Position numbers and translations under genes: made by a program
The notes under the pieces: generated by a model
What the model was told of the DNA's origin: nothing
The model's database searches: none
What the model saw: only the letters and a program-made list of their open reading frames with translations
Source of the DNA: Amborella trichopoda
Taxonomy: Eukaryota; Streptophyta; Magnoliopsida; Amborellales; Amborellaceae
Assembly (NCBI RefSeq): GCF_000471905.2
Contig: NW_006498435.1
Span: 1,767,882-1,831,881 of the forward strand
DNA: 64,000 nucleotides
Direction: 5' to 3'
Part shown: piece after piece, positions 44,415-56,640 of the stretch
How positions within the stretch are numbered: position 1 is the first letter of the stretch
Layout of the letters: every line of letters begins with the position of its first letter

Positions 44415-46130
44415 ACAATAACATATCCATACAAGGACACTTAACCTTATCAAGAGACACATATCCATATGATATGTATCCATACGATAACACTTTTTTC
44501 TTAATTTTTCGTTTTTATTGGTGAATACCTCTTTCTTGACCATGGAGCATGGCGCTTGATACAACCCATTAAATGTTTGTTTTTATTTGTTTATTCCTTG
44601 ATGACCAATGCAATGCACCCTTAGGAATGAATGCTCCATATGAACATCCTTCGACATCATCATCTTTTAGTTTCGGCTTATCATCTCAGTGTTTTAACTA
44701 TGGACCCATTCCTGGACTCTGGCACTACTTGGGGAGAGTTGGTTTTTATTTTTATTTTAAAAAAAAAAAAAAAAAAAAACAAACATAAGTTTTTATGGTT
44801 ATTTGACTTGATTTTCTGAAATGGGCAAGTTTTCTATGCTTCTCCTACAACATAAAACTTATATACTTCCCCTTATCCATAAGTTCATTTTGATTGGAAG
44901 GCTAAGATGGCCCCAATTACAATGTCACATCCCTATACTATTTTATTTTTAATATTTTTTATATAAACTATTTTGATGCCAAATTTTTTACGCCCAATCC
45001 TCTATTAAACTCGCACTTTTCAAAAATACAAAAAACATATTATCAATAAAATTAAATGACAAAAATACCCTTGAAAAATTCAAGGGGTATTTTGATCATT
45101 ATATTTCATCAAAAAATTATTTTTAATATTTTTTGTAGGTGTACCCCAATGAGAAGATTGCATGTACTAAATTTCATATTCATACAATTTGTATAAAAAA
45201 ATTAAAAATAAAATACTCTGAGGCATCAAATCTAAAATCAAATGGTGTAGCCCACTTGATCAAAATTGGACGGCTAGATGGTATGGGGGATTTATAGATC
45301 TTCTATGCTGTAGGGGAAGTATGGAAACCTTTCCCTTCTGAAATACCCAGACAAACTCGGGTGGTCAGAATTAGAAATCACATGAATCTGGCTCATCTAG
45401 AAGCAGTAGGATGCCCAATGGCTCATCTAGAAGCAGTAGGATGCCCAATCTTAACAGCTCAGGGAGTCAGGCTCAGATTCACTGAGTTTTTACATATTGC
45501 CTATCTTTTTAACCTCCACATTGGTGATATTGTCATGCTAGATGAAATCTTGTAGGATATTTAATGCAAACTCAGCGTAATCTCAGTTTGAGGACCTTGG
45601 CAATACTTATTTAATGCCATTCAATCTTTGGTTGAGGACCACTTTTTTAATCTTTGTTTAGGGGATTGCTCAAGGCCACCAATGCTTCTTTCTCTATCCT
45701 CCCTTCAAGGCCACCAATACTTCTTTCTCTATCCTCCCTTTTCTAGCATCATATTTGATGCTTAGAGAGGTGGCCATCTTAAGGAGGCTTTCCAATCAAA
45801 GTTACTGGTTCAGAACAAAGTTTTTTCATTCATTTTGCATGCCAATAAAAAGATCTAAACTTGAGACCACCTCCAAGTGGGAAACACCTTACAATCATAA
45901 ACCAATTTCTACATATCGAGGGGCAAAACACTAATTTAAAGGGGTTTCATTATGTGAAATTTCCAAATCACCTCCATTACAAAAGAATGATTTTGAGTTC
46001 TTAAAATGCTAGATGTATTGTCCATGAAGTAGATGACCCATGGTCGAGGGAGTAGGACATGATTTGGAGCAGCTTTTAAGCTTTAAATACATTTTCTTAA
46101 TTGCATTTTTTGAGATAATTGACGATGACT
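44415..46130. other. spacer with small direct repeats, no gene seen
   Basis: It holds an A20 run (44759-44779), a 30-bp exact tandem repeat GGCTCATCTAGAAGCAGTAG-type at 45390-45449 and a 35-bp tandem repeat CAAGGCCACCAAT.CTTCTT-type at 45674-45743. The frame 45361-45555 spans the first repeat and is probably not coding. Confidence 0.5.
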
Positions 46131-46134
46131 TGAG

Positions 46135-47012
46135 GGTCTTGGTGAGCAAAGAAACCCTACAAAACTGTTTTTTTTGGCCATGGGACCAAATGGCATGATT
46201 TGGACTCACGGGATATCCAAATATTTTCCTAGCATGGAATTATAGGGAGAATTTCATAATAAAATTTAAATAACTGTTAAAGTCATTTTAGATGGGATGA
46301 GGTTTTTATAAGGCTTAGGCTTTATGATAACAAAATAAAGCCTCACTTTAAATCCTCGTCCCAAAAGTACTTTTGGGGATTGAAATCTCTATTTATGGCT
46401 TTAAAATCAATTTTCAGCACCAACAATAAAATTTAAAACTCAAAAAATGTTATAGACCTTGTAGATATGTGAACATTTATTTTTAAGGCAAAATGGATGG
46501 TCTAAATAATTTGTTATGATATACACTATTTTAGAGCTTGAAATCCAAATTTTCCACAGCCATAATGTTCAAGTCGTGATGAATGATGTAAAGTAAGGGC
46601 CCTCTCCCCACTGACTCACCCAAAAAGTTAAAATAAAATAAAATTATTTGCTTAGAATAAGAGCAGCATCCCAACTTAAAACATAAAAATAGCATTTTCT
46701 TTTTCATTGGTACTCATTTATTTTCTTGATACACTATAAGCCAAGCTTCAATACTAAGTTGAACTGGTAAATACATTTTTACTACATTAAAGCAAAAGCT
46801 CCACTTGAAGATCTGGCTGAACCTTTTTCTTGCGTATACATATTCCACTAAATTGAGTAATTTCTACAAAAACTGTACAAATTTAAAACAACTAATATCG
46901 CCGCAATTTAATGCATCAAATTTTTTTATTCAAAATCATCTTGAACAACTGGCTTTGCTCTGCATCCATAGACTCTATACAAGCACTTGTATGACATTGC
47001 AGTCACATGGCC
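46135..47012. other. 3' flank of gene B, start of the second duplication unit
   Basis: Collinear with 19500-20156 of the A unit. It includes a partial MITE-like segment (46430-46570) related to the 25869/30082/53581 family, and ATAAGGC..GGCTTTAT..AATAAAGC (46308-46350), which recurs at 52790-52835. Confidence 0.6.
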
Positions 47013-50000
47013 TTATGATGTATTAATTACTGGAATACTTGAGTGAAATGCTCTATCAGTTGCCTTCCCCGCCTAGAAAACAAAAGAGAGAAACATAAGT
47101 GAAAAGCTAAGGATTCAGTCAATGTAAAACAAATAAAAAACATGAGAAAATGCAAACAATATCACAGGACTCGTTTACTACAATCGATATCACAAGACTC
47201 AGCTCAGTAACTCCGTCTTGGCCCAGTGTCAAGTTGGGTGACCAACTCGTCGGGCACCAAAAATCCCCCAAAAAATATTAGAAAAACAAAAAATAACCAA
47301 TATATTGGTTAGAAATTTAGATAGTTTTTGTGATGATTTGGGAACATCATATTTTTTCAAATTTTTTTAATTTGTTTGTAATATTCAAGGTATAAATCAA
47401 AATTTTTAATAGTCCACATTTTATGGACTTTTCTTAATCTTGTTTAGTCTTCTAATGATTTCTATTAAGTATTCGACTTTTTCTTTTTCTTTTTTTTTAA
47501 CGGCTCTTTAAGATTTTTTATTTTTTGACCTTTCTACATTTTTCAGTGGTCTATTAAGTCCGCCAATTCGACTAGGACTTAACCGATTTACTCGCCTTGA
47601 CCAAGGGCCAAGTACCTTGGCTGAGTTGATTTCGAGAATAATGTCTAGAACTATAAAACCAATATGGGATCTACATATACAAAAGCACAAGCTTGTTTCT
47701 ATATTTTCACGGGCTGTAGGGTGATTGAGTAAAGAATACGAGATACAAAATTCCTCTCGCAATATCACCAAGTCTATCCCATCTATGGTTTCTTCTTCCA
47801 TCTCTCAGACATCTGAGTGGGAACCCAAAGAAACAGAAGGGAATTGGATAATAAAACAGAATATGTTTAGAGAAACTTGATGAAATGCTTTGGCTTGCAT
47901 TATTGTTGATCAGTGGCTTTCAATGTTTTAAAGGAAATTTTAAAACAAAATAAATGGATTAATGCTATATATTTGATAGTATTTTATTTTATTATTATGA
48001 ACATGAAGAGGTAGATGAAGAGGAGACCAGTGACAAAATAGAGAAGGTCGGCATCAAGAACCAAGCATGAAGAGAGAAGCAGATGATGAAGAAGGTAAAG
48101 AAAACAACCAAAAAAATTAAGGAAGAAATGTGAACACTGGAGAATGAGGAGAAACATGTAATTATGGTGAAATAGATCATAAGGGGAAACAAACAAAGAA
48201 TGAAGATAAAATAACTAGAGAATGAAAAAGAAAAAGAGCTTGAATTTTGAAAATCGAAAGTACAAAGAGAGTTCTTAACCACTTTTTCAGGGCACTATTA
48301 GATTCTTAAAAATCAGCAGTAGTTTGTGAACTAGAAAATTATATTTAATTTAACTTACTTCTTGTTCCCAATTGGCAGATATTGTCATGATAAAAAGTGA
48401 TAGACCTTGCACAAAGCTCCCACAAATGACTCCCATCCAAAGACCCTGCAATAACACATCTTATTTTATACAAATATAAACACAATATTTATTTAGGCAT
48501 TAATAGCTAATTTATTGGCAAGACATAGTCGAAGAACAAAAACAAACCTTCGTGCCAATATTGAAGAAAAAGGCTAAAACAATGGCCATGGGAATCCCCA
48601 CTCCATAATAAGCGCCTAAATTAGCCAAAGCTCCAAATTTTTGCCGACCCGAACCCCTCGTAATGCCTGTGGGATAAAAACATAGTTTCAATTCATGATT
48701 GTCCTATGTGTTTCAATCCTGTTGGAAAAGTGTTAATGATGAATTTGTGTTGTCAGCTAAAGATTGATCATTCCCTATATTATTGACGACTTGGATGAAG
48801 GAAGTAGTTACCTGAAAGCATGCATTGGGTTCCATCCATGATGTTAGCAATCGCAAGCAATGGTGTCAGCCTTGAAACGTAGTCTACAACTTCTTGTTCA
48901 TTGCTATACAAATATCCCCAAAAGTTGTGTACCAACAAAATGATCGCACCAACTAGTAAGCCATCTAGTATAACAAGGAGCAATATAACCCGAATAGCAA
49001 AAACTGCACGACGTGGATTTCCAGCACCTAATTCGTTTGAAACTCGGGTACTGCAAATAAAGGGATGAGAATCAGACAAAATTATTTCAAAATTGAAGAA
49101 TTGTTAAGTAGCTTGAAACTTCGAGAGCATTGATTGTTAGTTAGGGCTTCACCTTATGCAATCACCAAGACCTTGAGGTATAGTGAAAGTCAATGCCTCC
49201 GTGTTCAGGCTGGGCAAGGCATAATTAACTGTTAGATATTTTTGAGAAATTTAAATAAGAAAATGCCAAGATAGTGAAAGAAATGTCTACGTTGTTTACC
49301 ATATTGCCAGCACAGATGCTTCAAGGTTTGGGTTGGGAAGAAGACCACTCAGAAGGATCAATATTTCATAAGAGGCCCACTCCAAACTGTTCATATTCAA
49401 TAAGACAATCAACTGTAAGAACTCATATTTTATGATCCTTCATCAGGAGAGGAAAATGTGTAAAGAACGAGACAAAAAGATAAAAACAACGAAGAGTGAA
49501 CAACAGGTTTTATTACCAGCCCATTACGGTGGAAGGTATTGCAAGCCTAAAAAATTGTGCAATGTCCTGAAAAGCTTCCATCGAGAAACCAGTCCAAGTC
49601 TTCACGCAAGAAGCAGAGAACTTCACATACAATGAGAGTAGTATGACATTTAAGAAATAGGAGACTGAATTTGCTAGAGCAGCACCCTTGTTTCCTAAAC
49701 CAGACTTCAAAACCAAAACCCAACAAATTGGGAGGTGAAGCAATGAAGTAATACCAGTGCTCAGCATTATTGGAAGAGCAACATTTTGGGTTTGGAGGAA
49801 CCTGGTTAGGGTTTGAAGGAGAGAATAAGCAAAGAGGGCTGGGATCATCCATGTAGCATAACTGCCTGCTTCTTTCGACAGCTGTGAATCTTGCCCAACT
49901 GCTAGTAGGATCTTTTCTGTGTTATACAATATAAGAGACATGGGAATGCCAATGATTAAGAATATAAACTGAGCTCTTTGTGCATGTACACCAACCCTAT

Positions 50001-53000
50001 GATACTGTTTCGCACCATAAGCTTGTCCACATAGCGTGTCGAGCGCACCTCCCATGCCGTACTGGAAAAAAGAAACAATATGAAGAATAAACATGAGTGT
50101 CAAATGTCTAGCCCAATCGTGGTGGGAACCCGACCCATGCCGTAGTGGAAAAAAGAAACAATATGAAGAATAAACATGAGCGTCAGATGTCTAGCCCAAT
50201 AGTGGTGGGAACCCGATCCAGACCTCAATTGGGTCTAAGTCCATAAGAAAAATTAAAGACAATCTAACCAGTCAAGTTGGGTTCAGACCATGGTATAAAA
50301 TATGGTATAAAATAGATTAAAATAAATTCAAATAATTTTGTATTATAAATCAATAAAATATAAAATATAAAGCAATATAGGTATATTATTTATATAAGGG
50401 GTTTTCTGTAAAGATATCATCTATCTTTTGTACATGTAAGTCACAATCAATCTTGTCTCTTAAATTTCATAACGCGTGCCTTATTATGAAATTTAACGGA
50501 CAAAGATGATTGCGACCACCGTGTATAAAAGATAAATGGTCTCTTTGTAGATAATCCATTTATATAAATAACAAGTCAAGTTGTCTCGGCCCAAATCTAT
50601 ATCTATATGTCATGAAGTGGACCGTACAATATATCAACTCACCACGTCGAAACCTTCATTCATGATAAGTCAATTTGCGAGGTTGACAAGTCAACAAGAC
50701 CGGTTTAGCAGTCCTATATGGCTCTTTAGGAACTATTCAATATCAAAACACATGATACTCAATGATTCTCAATATCCTAATCGGATCCTCAATATTATAA
50801 AGAGGAATACTTTTAAATTTTTTTAAAATATTGTTTAGATGTTCCACTTTCAATAAAATTATAGAAAATAATTTCCATGATTATATTTTCTTGCTTGTTT
50901 AACATAGTTTTTAAGCATATTTTATTACTTGCGTTGTTTAACATATCATGTTTTTGCTTCCAGAGCTTTAAGCAAGTGCGAGAATTTTAGTTATTTGGAC
51001 TCAAGCTACTCAACCAAATGACCTAAACATCCTTGTTTATTTTGGGTTCCAAACTCTAAACATATTTCCTTGTTATAAAGCCTAATCTCGAGTATGGAAC
51101 CCAATTCATGAAACAGTACACACATCTTTTAATTAGGGTAACTTTAGTGAAGTTAAATTAAAAATACCCTTACTTGTTTCAACTTCCACAATAAGAATAT
51201 TTTTTTAATAAAAAACATGATCTTATTTTGAAACATAAAAACAAGCAATGTCATTTCACTTGAGCGACTCAAGTAAGTCAAATTACTAAAATAATCTCAA
51301 AATTTTGGGTAAACTATTTCTTAACATCATGTTTGAGTAAAAGGAAATAAATGAACCAAATTGTGGGTTAGAATTGTTGATTCTACCCTCGTTTTTTGAA
51401 AAGTTTTACCCCGGGTGATATTAATAAAGAATTTACCATTTTAGCTACTTAAACTAAAAAACCGAGGCAGGCCTATCACGCAGGGCACGCGCATACAAGT
51501 AAGTCACATCAAGCACCATTAAAACGAGTGCAAGTGAAAAGAGAATAAAAAATAGCACCCTTTCAGTTTCCAACCCAAACTCAAAAAGAGTACCCCTTTC
51601 ATAAATATTCAGGGAGGCTCATTTCTTAGCCAACAGGCTACCGTCTATTTTTTTCTTGACCTTTATTTTCCTTTTCCCTTGTACTCTATTCATTATCATA
51701 ATGAAGCTCCTACTTTTTCAAATAAAATAATAATAATAATGATTAATAAATAAATAAATAGATAGAAAATATCGCTCTCCCCTTTCTTAATACAATAAAG
51801 AAGTCACTCTGCTTTCTAAATCCTAACCACTTTTCTTTTTTGACTAACTCCTACCAACTTAATCTCTCTAAAAGCATTTCAATAATTTACTCACTTATAA
51901 TTTTTTTGGTAAATAAATCCTGCCAACCTTTCCTCACTGCACTTTTATCTCTCTAGAAGCTTTTGAACCATTTACTCACCTTTCAAACAACTCAAATTCC
52001 ATAAAACCACCTCATAAATTGGTGCAGATCAACCAGTCACGTGGGGATGCGAATTGTTTAACACGAAAGGTGAAGTAATTCATTCATTCATATCTACTCG
52101 CATGTGGCCAAACCGCCCAATAATTATTTCGTATATTTTCCTAAAGCAAAACATATGGCGAAAAGGCCCAATAATTATTTCTTGTGGACTATATATTTTT
52201 TTCTCTAAAACCTACGCATATCTAAGTGGTGAAGAAGACATAGAAAATCCCCATAAAATGTGAAAAATCTGAAAAATAAAAAATACAAAGAATCCAAAAC
52301 TTTTGTAAATCAGAAGAGAACATATTAGCCATAATGTTACATTTAAAAGAGAAAAAAAAAGAAGTAATGTTAGCTTAAAAAACAGAAAAAGGCTGAGAAA
52401 TGGAAATATCAGGAAAACACGAATAATAAAAAACATAAAGAAAAAACTCAAAATGAATAGTAACTCAGTACAACAATTAAAGATAGATAGAAATATGTGG
52501 TATATCTAAAAACAATTGTACCTAACGGTTCAAATGTTTTTTAAATATGACTATTACTTTTAGGTTTTAATTTTTATTTTTATTTTTTTTATTCATGATC
52601 TTCATGATAAAAATTATATGTTATTTAAAAGTTAAGATCAAACTATATTTAAAAAATATATTTATTGTCAAGCCCATCCACAATATGCGTTCTGACCACA
52701 TAGAAACCGTGGCCAAAAAAAAAACGTGGCAACTTCATAAAGATTATAATCTCTCTCCTCAAAATAATATTAATACATGACGAGATCTTTATAAGGCCTT
52801 GGCTTTATTTTATTAAATAAAATAAAGCATGACCTCAAATCTTTGTCCCAAAGTACTTTGGCAACAAAAATATCTAAGATGGCCGTAAAACCCCATCATA
52901 AATTTAAAACTAAAAACTAGTACCCTTTCATAAATAACAATGGAGTCTTATTTCTTGGCCAACGCAGTTTTCTCTTGACTGGCTGTACCTCTCTCTGTCT

Positions 53001-54536
53001 CTTGTTCTTGTCCTTTTCCTTTATTTCCCTTTTTTTTTATTTATTTTTAACTCATTGAAGCTCTTACTTATAATAAATAAAATCAATCAGGGAGTCTCAT
53101 ATATTCGTCATTTTAAAAAGGATATCGTTTTTGTGAGAGCGAAAGTGATCGCTCTCACGAGCGCAACCCTTTCTCACTACAAAAACCCTTTCTCACTACA
53201 AAAAGGAAGTACATCTGCTTTGTAAATCCCGTTCTTTTTTTAACTAAATCCTACGAACCTTAGCTCACCACACTTTATCTCTCTAAAAGCATTTCAATAA
53301 TTTACTCACTTTTCATATTTTTGGTAAATAAATCCTGCCAACCTTTTTTCACTGCACTTTATCTCTCTAAAAGCTTTTGAATCATTTACTCACCTTTCAA
53401 ACAACTCAAATTCCATAAAACCCACTCATAAATTCGTGCAGATCAACCAGTAACCTGGGGATGCAAATTGTTTAATACGAAAGGTAAAATAAATCATTCA
53501 TTCATTTCTATTCTGTAGTTTCCAACGCATGCGGGCGAAAACGCCCAATAATTATTTCGTGTTTACTTTATATTTTCCAAAGGGTGTAGTCTTTATAAAA
53601 CTTAGGCAATCCAATTAACCGACACGTCCAAATTTTATCCTACCATATAATTTTGTTGTAAAAAATTCTTAAGAATATTTCAAAATTTATTTTCATATCT
53701 AATTACAAAATTTTAAATTCTAAAAATAATTAAAATCAAATAGATTTGTAAACACATTAAAGTCCTGAAAATGGACGGCCTAGATAATTTGTTGCAAGAT
53801 TCACTATTTTTGGGATTCAAAATAAATTTTTTTTTTCATATGCATATATCTCGGGGAGGTAAGATGATCAATTAGAGGGTTTTTCAACATTAAAACAATA
53901 GATTTTTTAGGTGCATCTTTAATTCTTTATGGTCTCCATCTTACCTAAACTTTTTACTTTTCCCAAAACAAAACATATGGCGAAAAAACCCGATAATTAT
54001 TTCTTGTGGAGTGTGGACTATAAGCCATATTGTTACATTAAAAAAAATAATACAAGAAGTAATGTTAGCTTAAAACAGAAAAAGACTGAGAAATGGAAAT
54101 ATCAGGAAAACAAGAATAATAAAAAACATATAAATAAAAAAAAACTCAAAATGAATAGTAACTCAAATACAAGTTTTTTAGTAAAAAAATTAATTATTTT
54201 AAGAATTTCAAAGATGAAACACGCACAAAATTTGTCCTCTGATCATTGTACTTGGTGTGAATCAATGCCTCAAATTTTGTCGGAACTTTATCTCACAATT
54301 CAAATCGAAACCCCAAACTAGATTTGGGATTCAATTTTGGGTCTAGGTGAGGTGGACTCTTGAACATTACTGGTAAATACAAATTTGAAATCTCGTGTGC
54401 CCATAGTTTTCTGTATTTTCAATTAATAATTCCAAAAAATGGGGTTTGCCAACTCTGGGCCGACATTTTTGGATCTCAAACATCTATCACTACTGTTTTT
54501 CTTAAACATGGCGTCTATGAAATGTGAAAAAACACC

Positions 54537-54575
<39 letters not shown>

Positions 54576-54870
54576 GTGGACATACCAGTACGCTGAAGCC
54601 TATGGCATTAGCAAAGGAAGTAGCCATGGAAGCACCAGCAAGAGGGAGCTCACCAAGATGCCCTACAAACATAACTGAAACAATCTGCATGCATTTCTGC
54701 AACAAGTTTGCTGTAACCAAAGGTCCACCCAGTGCAACCTGTTTCTTCAACTCCCCCAAAACATCTTCCTTCCTCCATTTGGGCCCATCTGCAAACTCCA
54801 ACTCTTTGGCACTCTCATCTTCCCAGCTCCGAATTAACAGGGGGGAGTTCAAGCTACCATCGCCGTCCAT
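47013..54870 (-). CDS. MATE / DETOXIFICATION-type efflux transporter, gene B (8 exons, 492 aa)
   Basis: Exons, in transcript order: 54870-54586, 50061-49517, 49386-49300, 49209-49153, 49050-48812, 48666-48548, 48445-48359, 47072-47013. Exon lengths and phases equal those of gene A, all introns are GT-AG, and the joined frame is open to TAA. The same family motifs are present (LDTLCGQAYGAKQ, LLSGLLPNP, STRVSNELGAGNP). Exon 1 differs from gene A at 5 of 95 residues and exon 2 at about 21 of 181, so the pair is of moderate age. Several exon 2 changes make B more basic: Met117 to Arg, Asp145 to Lys, Asn242 to Lys, Asn249 to Lys (A to B). The C-terminus ends INTS rather than INAR. An open frame continues upstream of the chosen ATG to 55158, but MDGDGSLNS is where similarity with A begins. 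Substrate unknown. Confidence 0.93.
50051..50216 (-). repeat. 83-bp tandem duplication of the exon 2 splice-acceptor region of gene B
   Basis: CCCATGCCGTACTGGAAAAA (50051) recurs as CCCATGCCGTAGTGGAAAAA (50134) with the same downstream sequence (GAAACAATATGAAGAATAAA). On the minus strand the true acceptor TTTTTCCAG|TACGG has a second, upstream copy that reads TTTTTCCACTACGG: its AG has become AC. Gene A has one copy only. Confidence 0.9.
50217..54585 (-). other. rest of intron 1 of gene B, with an internal tandem duplication
   Basis: About 51595-52450 and 52928-54190 are copies of the same stretch. Shared phrases are CCCTTTCATAAATA, AAAGCATTTCAATAATTTACTC, GGTAAATAAATCCTGCCAACC, TTTCAAACAACTCAAATTCC, CCCAATAATTATTTCGT and AACATATGGCGAAAA. 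Gene A intron 1 has one copy. The second copy contains the MITE at 53581. No intronic gene seen. Confidence 0.8.
53581..53957. mobile_element. about 377-bp MITE-like element in intron 1 of gene B
   Basis: Same family as 25869-26255 and 30082-30475 (AAAATCAAATAGATTTGTAA; TAGATAATTTGTTGCAAGAT; GGGTTTTTCAACATTAAAAC). Flanks TTTTCCAAA (left) and TTTTCCCAAA (right) suggest a target duplication of about 9 bp. Gene A intron 1 reads TATTTTCATAAACAAAAC here, an empty site. Confidence 0.75.
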
Positions 54871-55265
54871 TGCTCGCAGATGAAGAAGAAAGGCGATAAA
54901 ATTCGCAGCGCTCAGATCTGAGGCTTCAATTCCACCAACCGGATACAGGGATCTCCGCACTGAACTATCCGACAAAGAACCAACAAAAACGGTGGAGAAG
55001 AGAGATGAGAAGAGAGAGAAGACGAGTCCCCCTACAATCAAGTACAGGTCAGTGTCTATATATAATGATAGTTTTATTATAATTATTATGGGGCATGGGG
55101 AAGCTTTTGTAAAATATTGGGTAGCGCGTAAAGATTGACTGACCGTATTGCAAACCATGTGCTTCGTGTGATACTTATTTATGTGCGGCTCAATCTTTAA
55201 TTACGCAATGCCTCACGCGGTAGTACAGGCTGACTTTGGAGTAGACACGGTCCCCAACTGCAAGG
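54871..55265 (-). promoter_or_regulatory. 5' UTR and core promoter of gene B
   Basis: TATATATA on the minus strand (plus 55057-55063) lies about 190 bp upstream of the ATG. Unlike gene A, the sequence upstream of TATA is uninterrupted and leads through TAGTTTTATTATAATTATTA to the minisatellite. A pure GA tract (54545-54571) lies just inside intron 1, downstream of the exon 1 donor. Confidence 0.5.
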
Positions 55266-56090
55266 TGGGAATTGGGTCGTGTCAACCCGATTTAGGTTAC
55301 GGGTTGGGTCTGGGTCCACAATCTTCAACTGGGTACCGTCGAAGTCTAGGTCCACTGAACCTGACCCAGCCCATTGCTACCCTGACCACATTCTTGCCTT
55401 AAGCTTTGCAAAGTTAGAGAGTGCAAAGAAGGGGCAACTTGATTTTGGGTTTGGGTTTGGGTTTGGGTTTGGGTTTGGGTCCACAATCTTCAACCCTATG
55501 GGTCTGTGTCCCATCCAAGTCTAGGTCAAGTGGACCTGATCCAGCCCATTGCTACCTTGACCAAATTTTGCCTTAAGTTATGAAAGGTTAGAGATTGAGA
55601 AGACGGAGCAATCCGATTAGGGTCCGGGTCTAGGTTTGTGTCTGGATCCACAATATTCAACCCTATTTGGGTCTGGGTCCTGTCCAAGTGTAGGTCAACT
55701 AAACTTGACCCAGCCCTTTGCTATCCCGATCAACCTCTTGCCTTATGCTATGCAAGTTTGAGAGTGAGAAGACTGGGCAATCCAATTTGGGTCTCGTTTT
55801 GGGTATAGGTCACTATCTTCAACCTGATTTGGGTCTGGGTTCTGTCCAAGTCTAGATCAATCGGACCTAACCCAGCCCATTGTTAACCCTACCAACCTCT
55901 TGCCTTAAGCTTGCAAGGTTAGAGAGTGAGAAGATGGGACAACCCGATTTGGGTCTGGGTCCATCCAAGTCTAGGTTGACCGGAACCGACCCAACCCATT
56001 ACTACCTCTATCAACCTCTTGCCTTAGGTAATGCAATGTTTGAGAGTGAGAAGACGGTGCGGTACAAAAAAGGAGTACTGTTGTATTGAA
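55266..56090. repeat. minisatellite upstream of gene B, about 120-177-bp units, five copies
   Basis: The AGAGAGTGAGAAGA-type phrase recurs near 55412, 55589, 55754, 55918 and 56039. Units share GATTTGGGTCTGGGTCC, CCAAGTCTAGGTC and CAACCTCTTGCCTTA. A GGGTTT hexamer tract is expanded at 55446-55478. Compare 30655-31090 upstream of gene A (2.5-3 copies). Confidence 0.88.
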
Positions 56091-56640
56091 AAACTACTTA
56101 TACCGAACTGCATAGGTGCCTGATTACTGCAATTGAGACTGCAAACAAAAGAATGAAAATTTGAAGGCCTCTTTTCTTTTTTGCTTTCTTTCTTTTTGTT
56201 TTTGTGAACAAAAGAATTCTAGCACGGAATTTTATTCGAACATCCAGACAAAGATTGACAACAAAACGACAAGGAAATGTCTTTTTAAAAGACAATATGG
56301 CACCATTTTTATTACAGCAATTTACGATGGACACAAAATAATTAAATAAAAAAATAAAATGGGTCACTGTTGGGCCAAAATTACTCAAACGGTCAGTCAA
56401 AAGGTCATTTTTTTCTAATTCCTAAACTAACCTTCGATCCGAGGATACCAACCTCTAACTACTTTTTGTTTTTTTCTTTTTCTTCGATAAATGAAGTCTG
56501 TCCGAGTTTGGCATCCTTAGACCGTATTGAACTACTCTAGAACAAGCGATCCGAGGATGTGAAGCTCGGATCGCCTTTGATGCCTTGTCTTGATGGTGTT
56601 AGAATGGTACGAGGTTATAATCTTTAGAACCTGAACCGCA
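56091..56640. other. distal duplicated flank of the B unit
   Basis: Collinear with 31120-31210, 31985-32220 and 42926-43100 of the A unit, without the foldback and LTR insertions. No gene. Confidence 0.75.

Noticed and set aside
54871..55158. N-terminal extension of gene B upstream of MDGDGSLNS
   Set aside because: The frame is open, but the peptide is not shared with gene A, and the TATA segment lies inside the extension.
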